The notes under the pieces: generated by a model
Database searches by the model: none
The model's input: the letters and a program-made list of their open reading frames with translations, nothing else
Told to the model about the DNA's origin: nothing
Part shown: in pieces, positions 52,234 through 60,559 of the stretch
Numbering within the stretch: the stretch's first letter is position 1
Layout of the letters: each line of letters opens with the position of its first letter
Source: Bacteroidales bacterium
GTDB lineage: Bacteria; Bacteroidota; Bacteroidia; Bacteroidales; UBA932
Assembly (NCBI GenBank): GCA_017617475.1
Contig: JAFZWC010000057.1
Coordinates: 14,913-78,912, forward strand
Reading direction: 5' to 3'
Length of the DNA stretch: 64,000 nt
Made by a program: the position numbers and the translations under genes

Positions 52234-53856
52234 TTAATCTGAGACAGGGCGCAATGTACAACCCATGGAGCGATCGGCCGCGCCGCTTTCAAAAAACTTA
52301 GTACCCAGATAATAAGAGAATAAAATCACCCCCCCGTTATATGACACACCGAGGAGGGAAGAGGACCCATAATAGCCGGTGTGCACGTCAGAGACTCCGG
52401 TGGTAGATTCATATCGAATGCCGCCTGTCGGCAAAAAAATGCTATTGGACTCGTAGCCCGGAATCTTGCTCGTTACGACCATTCCCATCACGCCGGTTCC
52501 CTGATAATTTTCCGTCCATTTCCAATCGAAACGGTTCGTATCCATCAGCCCTGATAACTCCTCAAATGTCGGAATCCGCCAGGAGGCACCCCATTTCTGA
52601 CGGGCGACATCATCTTCATAATCGTAAGACGCAAAGTCCTTGTGCTCCACGCCGTCGCCATTCCCTATATAGGTGTCTCCGTCGTACCAGATACCGCTCT
52701 TATGATTGTCGGCAAAGCTGTACTTGGTCATGCACTCCTGCGTATTCTCACCCGTCTTCATCCACTTGTAATTTCCTAAAATATAACTCCTTTTGGTTTC
52801 CAACTCCCCCCAGGCGTAGTGACCGCCCCTGTCCATGGGACTGGTGGCACCTACATTGCAAGTGGCCCATTTCAGGCCGTCACCCATTTCAACAAATGCG
52901 TGGCCGTTGATTCTTCCCACAAGAAGCTCGGCGCGCTGCAGGATGCTGCTCAGCATAGCATCGTAGCTGGAAAGCTCGTCGACCGACGACAGAATTTGGG
53001 ACAAAGCCGCGGAAACGCTTCCCGTTGACGGATCCATCTCGCCCAGGGTCTTGATGATGGCGTCAATCTTTTCGTCTTCTCCGTCTACGGTGCCTTTCAA
53101 CGCCGAAAGTGCCGTCTGGAACTGTTGCAGGGCCTTCTCTCCGCTGGAGAAGCCGTTTGTGAGCGCTGTCTCTATGAGCGAGATCTTCGTCGTCAGGCCC
53201 GACATCTGGCTGTCCAGCGCCGCGTCTATGGCCGCAAGCTTGTCTTCCAGCGTACCGCCCAGCGAAACGATGGCCTCCTTGAGCAGGTCCTGCGCCGCCT
53301 CGTTGTCGGCCAGGCCGTCCTTGAAGGCAGCCTCAATCAGGCCCAGTTTGGTTTCCAGGGCCGACGACTGGTTCTTTACGGCTTTTTCCAGGGCAGCCAC
53401 CTTCTCTTCGAGGCTTCCGCCCAGGGACGCGATGGCCTCCTGCAGCAACGCCCGCTGCGCCTGCCCGTCGGCAAAACCCGTACGGATGGCCGCTTCAATC
53501 AGCGCCATCTTCGTCTCCAGGCTCGTGCCCTGGCTCCGGACGGCCTCCGACACGGCAGCCAGTTTGTCTTCCAGGCTTCCGCGCAGCGCCTGCACCGCCT
53601 GCCGCACCAGCGCAACTGCCGACTTGTTGTCGGCCAGGCCGCTTTGCATGGCCGATTCCAGCAGCGCCATCCTTTCAGAAAGGGATGCGTCCACATTTTC
53701 AAGCGCCGCCACCAGCCGGCTGAAATCCGACTGGACGGTGATGTCTATCACTTCCGGCTCCTGTTTGCAGGACCAGGTGGCCAGCGGGGCCAGCGCCAGC
53801 AGCAGTGCCAGAAGCGTGATTCTCTGTCTTATTACCCGTTTCATACACCATACCAT
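52234..53856 (-). CDS. Stalk lipoprotein 3: 54-residue repeats with FISUMP-type head
   Basis: 540 residues from 53856 (536 from the ATG at 53844, which is the more usual MKR start). Lipobox TWSC is near 27-30. The stalk of 54-residue repeats spans 58-255 and the conserved linker 256-313. A head from about 315 to 540 matches the Fibrobacter-type major paralogous domain (MGDGLKWATCNVGA, WGASWRIPTFEEL, LRPVSD at the end). The head carries the longest unique stretch among the paralogues (GNGDGVEHKDFASYDYEDD). The stop abuts the next gene with no gap. Confidence 0.82.
   Translation of the reverse strand: MVWCMKRVIRQRITLLALLLALAPLATWSCKQEPEVIDITVQSDFSRLVAALENVDASLSERMALLESAMQSGLADNKSAVALVRQAVQALRGSLEDKLAAVSEAVRSQGTSLETKMALIEAAIRTGFADGQAQRALLQEAIASLGGSLEEKVAALEKAVKNQSSALETKLGLIEAAFKDGLADNEAAQDLLKEAIVSLGGTLEDKLAAIDAALDSQMSGLTTKISLIETALTNGFSSGEKALQQFQTALSALKGTVDGEDEKIDAIIKTLGEMDPSTGSVSAALSQILSSVDELSSYDAMLSSILQRAELLVGRINGHAFVEMGDGLKWATCNVGATSPMDRGGHYAWGELETKRSYILGNYKWMKTGENTQECMTKYSFADNHKSGIWYDGDTYIGNGDGVEHKDFASYDYEDDVARQKWGASWRIPTFEELSGLMDTNRFDWKWTENYQGTGVMGMVVTSKIPGYESNSIFLPTGGIRYESTTGVSDVHTGYYGSSSLLGVSYNGGVILFSYYLGTKFFESGAADRSMGCTLRPVSD
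53092..53685 (-). repeat. 162-base repeat array in stalk gene 3
   Basis: Encodes residues 58-255: partial unit, then units starting SLEDKLAAV (94), SLEEKVAAL (148) and TLEDKLAAI (202), spacing exactly 54. Each unit has the pattern helix, NQ/SQ turn, LETK helix, G(F/L)AD turn, then LLxEAIxSLGG helix. Confidence 0.9.
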
Positions 53857-55416
53857 TTAATCTGAGACAGCGCGAATGGGAACCCCTCTTTTACGAACGG
53901 TAAGTCCATAACCCATTCCTCCTCCTTGATCGCTAAAGAAACTAAACATCTGTGCAGTATGGCCTTGATTACCGGAAGCCACGAAGGTGGACCAAACAAA
54001 GGCCTGATCTGCAAATTTAATAGACTGTTCGTCGATACAACCTGTAACGGGAAAGAAGATACTACGGTCCGTATAACCCGCAACCGTGCTCTTCATAATG
54101 ACCCCCTGCACGCCGGTTCCCCCGTAATTGTCAGTCCACTTAGCAGTGCAATGCGTCTCGATCCATTTCCATTCCTCCCTCGACGGCGTGCGCCAGGTCC
54201 CGCCCCAGTTCACCGTGGCGGCGTCATCTTCGGGTTCAAGCAGCAGCTTCAAGTCGCCGCCGTATTTTGTGAAGGTTATTCCGTCTCCACTTGGATTATC
54301 GAAATAGGAACCCCAGGCATACCCGTCCTTCTTACCTTCTTTCCATTCCATCGGAGACAAGCTGCTGTAGTACGGTTCCGTCTCGCCCCAGGCGAAATAG
54401 TCGCCCTTCTCCCACGGATGCTCTGCGCCCACATTGCAGGTGGCCCATCTCAGACCATCGCCCATTTCAACAAAAGCGTGGCCATTGATCTTTCCCGAGA
54501 GAATTTCGACGGTTTGCATAATGCTCTTCAGGACGTCCTCGTAACCGGAGACGCCGCTGACCGCCTTTTGGATCTCTGACAGCATGGCATCCACGCTCAC
54601 GATGGTAGAATCCAGGGTGCCCAGCGCCGTAACGACGGCGTCGATATCCTTGTCCAACCCATCCACAGAGCCTTTGAGCGACGCCACGGCCGTCTGCAGC
54701 TGCTTAACGGCATCCGTTTCGCTGGAAAAGCCGTTCGAATAAGCACTTTCAATCAGCGCCAGTTTCGTCTCCAGACCCGACGTCAGGCTGGTCAGGGCCG
54801 AATCAATGGCGGCCAGTTTCTCTTCCAGCGTTCCACCCAGCGAATCCAGGGCTTCCGACAACAGTTTCTGCGCCTTCACGCTGTCGGCCAGGCCGTCCTT
54901 GACGGCCGCCTCAATCAGGCCCAGTTTGGTATCGAAGTCCGTTGTCTGTTTCTTGACAACCGCTTCCAGGGCTGTCAATCTCTCTTCCAGGGAGCCTCCC
55001 AACGATGCCAGGGCCTCCTGCAGCAGGGCTTGCCGGGCCTGTGCGTCGGCAAAACCGGCGTCGGCCGCGGCCTCAATCAGGGCGAGCTTCGTTTCCAGGC
55101 TGGTGCCCTGACTCCTGACCGCATCTGACACGGCGGCCAGTTTCTTTTCCAGGTCTCCGCTCAGGGTCTCCACCGCCTTGCGCACCAGCGCGATGGCGGT
55201 CTCATCGTCGGCCAGACCGCTCTCCAGCGCCGCTTCCAGCAGCGACATCCGGTCGGCCAGGGTCTGGTTCACGTTTTCAATGGCGGCGACAAGCTGGCTG
55301 TAGTCCGACTCGAAGGTGATGCTTATCTCCGGACTCGCGGTTTCACACGACGGAAGGAGCAGCATCAGGCAGAGCGCCACCAGCGAAATCCTATGTCTGC
55401 AAGTTTTCATCGGCAT
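53857..55416 (-). CDS. Stalk lipoprotein 2: 54-residue repeats with FISUMP-type head
   Basis: 519 residues from the ATG at 55416; MKTC at 55410 is equally possible. The open frame runs further upstream to 55665, but that part overlaps the barrel gene. Lipobox LPSC is near 21-24, then the stalk at 52-249 and a conserved linker. The head from about 305 carries MGDGLRWATCNVGA, NWGGTWRTPSREEW and a variant end VPIRAVSD. Loop content differs strongly from the neighbouring heads. Two bases separate it from the barrel gene upstream. Confidence 0.82.
   Translation of the reverse strand: MPMKTCRHRISLVALCLMLLLPSCETASPEISITFESDYSQLVAAIENVNQTLADRMSLLEAALESGLADDETAIALVRKAVETLSGDLEKKLAAVSDAVRSQGTSLETKLALIEAAADAGFADAQARQALLQEALASLGGSLEERLTALEAVVKKQTTDFDTKLGLIEAAVKDGLADSVKAQKLLSEALDSLGGTLEEKLAAIDSALTSLTSGLETKLALIESAYSNGFSSETDAVKQLQTAVASLKGSVDGLDKDIDAVVTALGTLDSTIVSVDAMLSEIQKAVSGVSGYEDVLKSIMQTVEILSGKINGHAFVEMGDGLRWATCNVGAEHPWEKGDYFAWGETEPYYSSLSPMEWKEGKKDGYAWGSYFDNPSGDGITFTKYGGDLKLLLEPEDDAATVNWGGTWRTPSREEWKWIETHCTAKWTDNYGGTGVQGVIMKSTVAGYTDRSIFFPVTGCIDEQSIKFADQAFVWSTFVASGNQGHTAQMFSFFSDQGGGMGYGLTVRKRGVPIRAVSD
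54670..55263 (-). repeat. 162-base repeat array in stalk gene 2
   Basis: Encodes residues 52-249: partial unit plus units starting DLEKKLAAV (88), SLEERLTAL (142) and TLEEKLAAI (196), spacing exactly 54. Confidence 0.9.
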
Positions 55417-55418
55417 GG

Positions 55419-56111
55419 TCAGAATGTTAGCCGCAGGCCCAGCGTGACACCGGCCTGTCCTTTGGGTGCGAGTGCGTTCTTTGACAGAACGAAGCGATAC
55501 AAACCGCCCAGGCACACATAGGTGCTGGGCAGAACGCGGTATTCCAGCGACAAGCTGGCCGGGACGAAGGGCGCCTGGTAGCAATGCGGCGTGTTGCGGC
55601 CATCTACGGTTACCCGGTTCGTCCAGCCATCGGCAGACACCTCGTTGCGCACTCCGAGCGACCACGTGGTGCCCGAAGCGAAGAGACAGCCTACGCCCGT
55701 TCCCACATAGAGCGCCAGCGGGCCACCCTTGCGCAGCACGTTATACTCTGCAGTCACGTCCAGCGAGTGGAGATAGGTCTTGAAATCGCGGTACACCGTG
55801 CCCTCCACGCTTCCGGGCAGCACGTTGCCGGCAATGGGCGTGAGCGTACCGTCGATTTGCTCGCGGACCATCCGCGTATAGCCATAGGCCATCCCGACCC
55901 GCAGCTGGGGCAGGACATTCACCGAGACGCCGATGCCCGCTAGAGGCTGTACGGCGCTTTCATTTTTTGATCCGACGCTGGCGAAGCCGCCCACATTCAA
56001 TGACGGACCGCCCCATAGACGCACGTTGATAAGATCTTGCGCCGAAGCACCGCTGCCTGTGAGGAGGAGGAGGGCCAACAGCAGGGCCGGCAGGGAGAAC
56101 AGATTCTTCAT
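55419..56111 (-). CDS. Outer-membrane beta-barrel protein within the stalk-lipoprotein operon
   Basis: 230 residues. Signal peptide ends at GASAQ. The mature part has the alternation and length of an eight-strand OmpA/OmpX-type barrel (LRVGMAYGYTRM, LYVGTGVGCLFA, PFVPASLSLEYRVL) and ends with GVTLGLRLTF, a C-terminal Phe. Two Cys residues lie in outer-loop positions. It sits between stalk genes 1 and 2 (23 and 2 bases away), suggesting it works with the lipoproteins at the outer membrane. Confidence 0.82.
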   Translation of the reverse strand: MKNLFSLPALLLALLLLTGSGASAQDLINVRLWGGPSLNVGGFASVGSKNESAVQPLAGIGVSVNVLPQLRVGMAYGYTRMVREQIDGTLTPIAGNVLPGSVEGTVYRDFKTYLHSLDVTAEYNVLRKGGPLALYVGTGVGCLFASGTTWSLGVRNEVSADGWTNRVTVDGRNTPHCYQAPFVPASLSLEYRVLPSTYVCLGGLYRFVLSKNALAPKGQAGVTLGLRLTF

Positions 56112-56134
56112 ATTGTGTATTATTTATTATTCAT

Positions 56135-57643
56135 TTAGTCTGAGACGGGGCGGACAGACTTGCCGGAAAAACGCGTTGCTGATGCTATTTCGTGACCATA
56201 GAAGTGTAGAAAATATGCCTGTTCTGTTATAGCCTCTGTGGACACGGGGTTTAGACAAGACGACCAATAATTTCCTTTGGACCCGACGTCGATTTGGGTG
56301 CCATAGGTTTGGAATCCCGCGGCGGGGAAAAAGATCTGATTGCCTACATAGCCGGGGACGAGGCTTGTCACGATCACCCCTATCGCGCCGATACCCCCAT
56401 AATTACTCGTCCACTTCCAGGTACAGTTATTTCTCAACCAATCGAGTTCCGCATCCGTCGGCATCCGCCAGGTGCCGCCCCAGTTTGCCCTGGCGGCGTC
56501 ATCTGTGAGCTCAAGCTTCGTCTTTTTATCGCTGTGGTTGTATTTCGTATATTGTTTATCAGTAATATAATTATAGTTCTCAAATCCATACTCGTCCTTT
56601 ATGCCCGTCTCACCCCAGGCGAAGAAATCGCCATATTCTTCCGGGGTTGTGGCGCCCACGTTGCAGGTAGCCCATTTGAGGCCGTCTCCCATTTCCACAT
56701 ATTCGTGGCCATTGATAGTTTTTGGCAGGTACGAAATCAACGTCTGCTGAATGGCTGTGAGAATTTCATTGTCGTTGGACAGGCCGCTCACCGCCTTTTG
56801 GATCTTCGACAGAGCCTCGGCGAAACTGGTGGTCGTAGAATCGAAAGAGCCAAGGGCCGCGATGATGTCGTCAATGGTCTGGTCCGTCCCTTTCTCAAGG
56901 CCTTTGAGCGACGTCACAGCCGTCTGAAGCTGCTGCAGGGCTTTCGCATCGCTTGAAAAGCCCTCCGTCAATGCGGTTTGAATGAGCGAGAGTTTTGCCG
57001 TCAGGGGCGTCTGCCGGCTCACGAGGGCCGAATCGATGGCGGCAATCCGGGTTTCCAGCGTGCCGCCCAGCGATTCGATCGCTTCCTTCAGGAGGTCCTG
57101 CGCTGCGGCATTGTCGGCCAGACCGGCCTTGACGGCAGCGTCAACCAGGCCCAGCTTGGAATCCAACGCCGTCCCCTGGTTTTTCATGACCGTCTCCAGG
57201 GCGGCCAGTTTCTGTTCCAGGCTTCCGCCCAACGAGGCAATGGTTTTCTCCAGAAGAGCCTGCTGCGCAGCCTCGTCCGCGAAGCCGCTACGCAACGCGG
57301 CCTCAATCAGAGCCATCTTGGTCTCCAGGCTTGCGCTCTGGTTCTGGACCGCTTCCAGGAGGGCGGCCAGCTTCTCTTCCAGGCTTCCGCGCAATGACTC
57401 CACGGCCTTTTGCAATAGCGCCAGAGCCGTTTGACTGTCGGCCAGCCCACTTGAGAGCGCCGCTTCCACCAGCGATAGCCGCTCGCTGAGCGACTTGTTC
57501 ACATCTTCCACCGCAGCCACAAGCTGGGTGTCGTCCGACTGGAAGGAAATGTCGATTTCCCCCGCCGGAGAATTATCACAAGACGCAGCCGCCAGCAATG
57601 CCATTACTGCAAGAAATGACAATGCACGAAGGAGTCTATTCAT
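56135..57643 (-). CDS. Stalk lipoprotein 1: 54-residue repeats with FISUMP-type head
   Basis: 502 residues, first gene of the operon. Lipobox AASC is near 19-22, and the mature N-terminus carries DISFQSDDTQLVAAVE like its paralogues. The stalk spans 51-248 and the conserved linker about 250-300. The head (about 305-502) has the most canonical form: MGDGLKWATCNVGATTP, GDFFAWGETG, NWGGTWRMPTDAEL, YWSSCLN, and the end SVRPVSD. FISUMP-type heads are found in many Bacteroidetes surface proteins, some of them targets of diversity-generating retroelements; no reverse transcriptase is in this window. Confidence 0.84.
   Translation of the reverse strand: MNRLLRALSFLAVMALLAAASCDNSPAGEIDISFQSDDTQLVAAVEDVNKSLSERLSLVEAALSSGLADSQTALALLQKAVESLRGSLEEKLAALLEAVQNQSASLETKMALIEAALRSGFADEAAQQALLEKTIASLGGSLEQKLAALETVMKNQGTALDSKLGLVDAAVKAGLADNAAAQDLLKEAIESLGGTLETRIAAIDSALVSRQTPLTAKLSLIQTALTEGFSSDAKALQQLQTAVTSLKGLEKGTDQTIDDIIAALGSFDSTTTSFAEALSKIQKAVSGLSNDNEILTAIQQTLISYLPKTINGHEYVEMGDGLKWATCNVGATTPEEYGDFFAWGETGIKDEYGFENYNYITDKQYTKYNHSDKKTKLELTDDAARANWGGTWRMPTDAELDWLRNNCTWKWTSNYGGIGAIGVIVTSLVPGYVGNQIFFPAAGFQTYGTQIDVGSKGNYWSSCLNPVSTEAITEQAYFLHFYGHEIASATRFSGKSVRPVSD
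56900..57493 (-). repeat. 162-base repeat array in stalk gene 1
   Basis: Encodes residues 51-248: partial unit plus units starting SLEEKLAAL (87), SLEQKLAAL (141) and TLETRIAAI (195), spacing exactly 54. Confidence 0.9.
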
Positions 57644-57688
57644 AATGTAAAGGGACGGTTAATTACACAAGGTATTTACAAACGGACA

Positions 57689-57696
57689 CAAATTTA
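57689..57696 (-). promoter_or_regulatory. Possible -7 element for the stalk-lipoprotein operon
   Basis: TAAATTTG on the minus strand matches TAnnTTTG, 45 bases before the ATG at 57643, in the 110-base AT-rich gap. No -33 element or terminator was recognised in this gap. Confidence 0.45.
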
Positions 57697-57753
57697 GTAA
57701 TTATTTTAAAAAGCCCGTCGGTAATTAACAATTCCTTCAAGATTTTGTAGATG

Positions 57754-59091
57754 TTAATATAACGGGAAGGTGAAATAGGTGTCCGGGTAAGGTTCGTTCT
57801 TCAACGTGAAGTGCCACCATTCGCTGTCAATGGGCTTGAACCCGTGACGGAGCATGGCGTCCCGCAGAATCATGCGGTTGGCGTACTGCTCGGCCGTGAT
57901 TCCGGTGTAATCCGGATGGCTTTCCTCGCCGAACCAGTCAAAGGTGCCGCCCATGTCCACTTCCTTCTCGGTGGTCATGTCAAAGAGCGTCAGATCCACG
58001 GTGGAGCCGCGCGTGTGGCCGGACTTCTCCATAATATAGTCCTGCTCAAACAGAACGGGCTTGTCCAGCATGGGGTAGAAATAGCGCTTGGTAAGCGTGT
58101 CGGCAGGGTCCTTTGACCAGCGAACGAAATGGTCCACGGCACATTGGGGCCGATAGGCATCGTAAATCTTAAGCCTGTAGCCCAGCTTAATGACATCGTC
58201 ACTCACGGCCTTCAGGCTGTCGGCCGACTCCTGTGTCATCAGGGCCGTAGGCGCCAGGTAGCCGTCAATGCGCTTGCCGACGAAGTTGTACGTGCTGAAG
58301 TATCTGATTTCCAGGATAGCGTCCGGAACAGCCTCTTCCAAAGAGACGAAGTGCTCCCTCCCCTGCTGGCCGGTCGCCTGGGTGAGGCGCCTGAACTCGT
58401 CCTGCGCCAGCGCCATCTGGGCGCGGAACTCCATGCTGGTCTGCAGACGGGCGTAACCGATGCTGGCCACAGGCCGGCTGGCGTCCACGTCGCTCTGCCA
58501 GTGGCAGCCGGAAATGACGCGGCTCTCGCCGGAGGCCCAGGCCCTGGCATAGACGTCTTCGGCAGCGGCCGGATTGATTTCGGCCATCAACAGGGCGCAG
58601 GCCCAGGCACGGATGGTGTGGCCAGAGGGATAGGAGCCCTCGGTGGCCAGCCATTCATCGTCCTGAGGGAAAATGGACGGCTCCTTGAAATACGCAAAGG
58701 GCCGGATGCGGAAATAATGCGCCTTGGGTTTGAAGCGGATGTTCTCGATGGTGGTAATCCCCCGGGTAAGCACTTCATATATAGCAGGAGTCTCCTCTTT
58801 GGAAACCTTCAGGCCGAATGGCTCTCCCAGAATGGTGAGCGTGGTGTCCATGCTCCAGATGGCATCGCGGATGGCCATTTCCAGACGGGCGGGGTCTTTA
58901 CGCTGCTGTTTTCCCCACTTGTAGCGGACAACATCGTACTTAAACTCTTTGCTGTTCTTCTGCGGAGGGGCCGGTACGCATTGCACAACATCCGGCATCT
59001 GGTCTTCCGGAATATAGGGGACGTACTCCTGGGCAAAAGCGCCCGCCGTAAGGCAAATCAGCAGGGCCGCAGACAACACACTTTTTTTCAT
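57754..59091 (-). CDS. Fusion of class A acid phosphatase (PAP2 fold) and VanX-type D-Ala-D-Ala dipeptidase, exported
   Basis: 445 residues with a signal peptide ending at about 20 (AGAFAQ). The N-terminal domain has the full class A acid phosphatase signature: Kx6RP at 123-131, PSGH at 155-158, SRx5Hx3D at 190-201. The C-terminal domain (about 245-445) has VanX features: YRP near 313, zinc ligands His and Asp in SGHTRGSTVD (357-366), and Glu and His in EWWH (424-427). The predicted pair of activities is a periplasmic phosphatase and cleavage of D-Ala-D-Ala. The fusion looks intact, with no stop or frameshift at the junction near 235-248. Confidence 0.9.
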   Translation of the reverse strand: MKKSVLSAALLICLTAGAFAQEYVPYIPEDQMPDVVQCVPAPPQKNSKEFKYDVVRYKWGKQQRKDPARLEMAIRDAIWSMDTTLTILGEPFGLKVSKEETPAIYEVLTRGITTIENIRFKPKAHYFRIRPFAYFKEPSIFPQDDEWLATEGSYPSGHTIRAWACALLMAEINPAAAEDVYARAWASGESRVISGCHWQSDVDASRPVASIGYARLQTSMEFRAQMALAQDEFRRLTQATGQQGREHFVSLEEAVPDAILEIRYFSTYNFVGKRIDGYLAPTALMTQESADSLKAVSDDVIKLGYRLKIYDAYRPQCAVDHFVRWSKDPADTLTKRYFYPMLDKPVLFEQDYIMEKSGHTRGSTVDLTLFDMTTEKEVDMGGTFDWFGEESHPDYTGITAEQYANRMILRDAMLRHGFKPIDSEWWHFTLKNEPYPDTYFTFPLY

Positions 59092-59123
59092 AGCAATTCT
59101 TTCTGTTTTGAGAACAATCTTTA

Positions 59124-59131
59124 CAAAGATA
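59124..59131 (-). promoter_or_regulatory. -7 element for the phosphatase-dipeptidase fusion gene
   Basis: TATCTTTG on the minus strand, 32 bases before the ATG at 59091. No clear -33 element. Confidence 0.5.
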
Positions 59132-59234
59132 ACCAATTATCTCAAACAACCCGTACATGACGTCTGCAAAAGGGTGGTCCCGGCAAGCGAGCCATCCCGT
59201 CCGGCTTCTGGCGGCAGAACTCTAATGATGCGTT

Positions 59235-59254
59235 CATTTGGGACAGACCAAATG
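59235..59254. repeat. Short inverted repeat in the divergent intergenic region
   Basis: CATTTGG and CCAAATG are separated by GACAGA. It lies between two divergent genes, about 40 bases before the -7 element of the LolA-like gene, where an operator could sit. A binding role is only a guess. Confidence 0.35.
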
Positions 59255-59293
59255 CGCGCATAAGAGAGAACGGACAAATCGTCTTATTCAATG

Positions 59294-59301
59294 TATATTT
59301 G
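59294..59301 (+). promoter_or_regulatory. -7 element for the LolA-like gene
   Basis: TATATTTG, 27 bases before the ATG at 59329. No TTTG is found at the -33 position. Confidence 0.5.
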
Positions 59302-59328
59302 TAAATTATTCTGAAACACAGATTAAGT

Positions 59329-59961
59329 ATGAATATGAAAAAGGTTCTGTTCTCCCTTTTTGCTATGCTTCTTGCAGCAAGCGCCCTCTTGGCACAAACG
59401 CAAGAGGAGATCCTGGCCAAAATGAATCAGGAGTGCGATCGCTTCGAGACTGAGGGGTTTTCTGTAGTAATGGACATGAAGCTGCCCATTCTTGGTACAT
59501 TCTCTACGCAGATGTACACTCTGGGCGACAAGTTCAAAGGTGTAGTCAACGCCAAGGGCGAGACTTCCATCATGTGGTCCGACAGCATTACAGACTGGGA
59601 CTATGATGTATCCAAGAACGAGCTCACCATCACCAACGCCAAGCCTTCAGAGGATACAGAGGCCGACGACAATGTAAAAGTGCTCAAAAACGTCACCGAA
59701 GGATATGATGTGAAGCTGAAGAAGGAAACGGCCGATGCCTGGTATTTCGTCTGCACCAAGTCCAAGGACAACACCAACAAGGATGATCCCAAGAAAATGG
59801 ACCTGGTTGTTTCCAAGGCCACTTATCTTCCTGTCAGCACAACCATCAAGGAGAAAGGCGTTACGGTGACCATGCGTGACTTCGCCGTCGGCGTCACGGA
59901 AGAACAGGTAACGTTCGATCCTGCAAAATATGCCAAGGCCAAGATCATCGACAAAAGATAA
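59329..59961 (+). CDS. LolA-like exported protein
   Basis: 210 residues; the start is at 59329 or the MKK codon at 59335. Signal peptide ends near LLAQ. The mature protein resembles outer-membrane lipoprotein carrier-type (LolA/LolB fold) proteins of Bacteroidota: QEEILAKMNQECDRFETEGFSV, then a half-barrel of strands (WDYDVSKNELTITN, MDLVVSKATYLPVSTTI) and an end VTFDPAKYAKAKIIDKR. Whether it carries lipoproteins or another hydrophobic cargo cannot be told. A small barrel gene follows after 45 bases. Confidence 0.7.
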   Translation: MNMKKVLFSLFAMLLAASALLAQTQEEILAKMNQECDRFETEGFSVVMDMKLPILGTFSTQMYTLGDKFKGVVNAKGETSIMWSDSITDWDYDVSKNELTITNAKPSEDTEADDNVKVLKNVTEGYDVKLKKETADAWYFVCTKSKDNTNKDDPKKMDLVVSKATYLPVSTTIKEKGVTVTMRDFAVGVTEEQVTFDPAKYAKAKIIDKR

Positions 59962-60006
59962 AACAAATTTGAACGCTATACGTTAACAATTAAATAACAA
60001 AAGATT

Positions 60007-60543
60007 ATGAAAAAAACCATTATCATCCTTCTTTCCATCATCGGAATGACGATGTCTCTCTCGGCCAACGCCCAGAATGAGCAAAAAGTGACCATCGGCG
60101 TGCTGGGTGGCTCCAATGTTTATATTGAGCCCACTTTCACCAACGGTAACAGCGCCTGGGCTTTCGTTCCCGGCGCGTCCGTATTCGTAGATTGTAAGGT
60201 GGCCACCTTTGGCAAAGGCCATTTCACCGTTGGTGCCCAGACGGGTTTCCAGTACTGGAGAAAGAGTGAAAATGTCGTAGGCGGAAAACTGTATGACTTT
60301 GCTTTGGCTCCCCGTGTGACCGTGGGCTGGGATCTGGCCAAATGGTTTGAGCTGCACGTTGGTCTCACCGGCGGCCTTGGTCTCTCCAACTGGCGCGGCG
60401 CCAAGGACGTCAACGTCGGATTCAGCTACAGCGGTTTCGTGGGCGCCGAGTTCATCTTTACCGACCACTTCGGCCTGATGGTAGAGGGCGGCTACTCCGA
60501 TTACACTCCGGACGCCAACGTCGGTTTGGTATTCCGCTTCTAA
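60007..60543 (+). CDS. Small outer-membrane beta-barrel protein
   Basis: 178 residues. Signal peptide MKKTIIILLSIIGMTMSLSA ends near NAQ. The remainder alternates strands suited to an eight-strand barrel (VTIGVLGGSNVYIE, FTVGAQTGFQYWR, HVGLTGGLGLS) and ends NVGLVFRF with a terminal Phe. The function is unknown. The end of this gene also contains the -33 element of the next gene's promoter. Confidence 0.75.
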   Translation: MKKTIIILLSIIGMTMSLSANAQNEQKVTIGVLGGSNVYIEPTFTNGNSAWAFVPGASVFVDCKVATFGKGHFTVGAQTGFQYWRKSENVVGGKLYDFALAPRVTVGWDLAKWFELHVGLTGGLGLSNWRGAKDVNVGFSYSGFVGAEFIFTDHFGLMVEGGYSDYTPDANVGLVFRF

Positions 60544-60556
60544 AAGTCTATATTTG
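60525..60556 (+). promoter_or_regulatory. Consensus promoter for the AraC-type regulator gene
   Basis: TTTG (60525-60528), exactly 20 bases, TATATTTG (60549-60556). Transcription would start near 60562, inside the left arm of the hairpin at 60560-60596. Confidence 0.78.
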
Positions 60557-60559
60557 TTG

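Noticed and set aside
51472..57493. CRISPR-like array from the 162-base repeats
   Set aside because: The repeats are coding, contiguous, three per gene and imperfect, with codon-level conservation; there are no spacers or cas genes.
50686..57643. Diversity-generating retroelement in this window
   Set aside because: No reverse transcriptase, accessory protein or template repeat was found on either strand; only the head type is suggestive.
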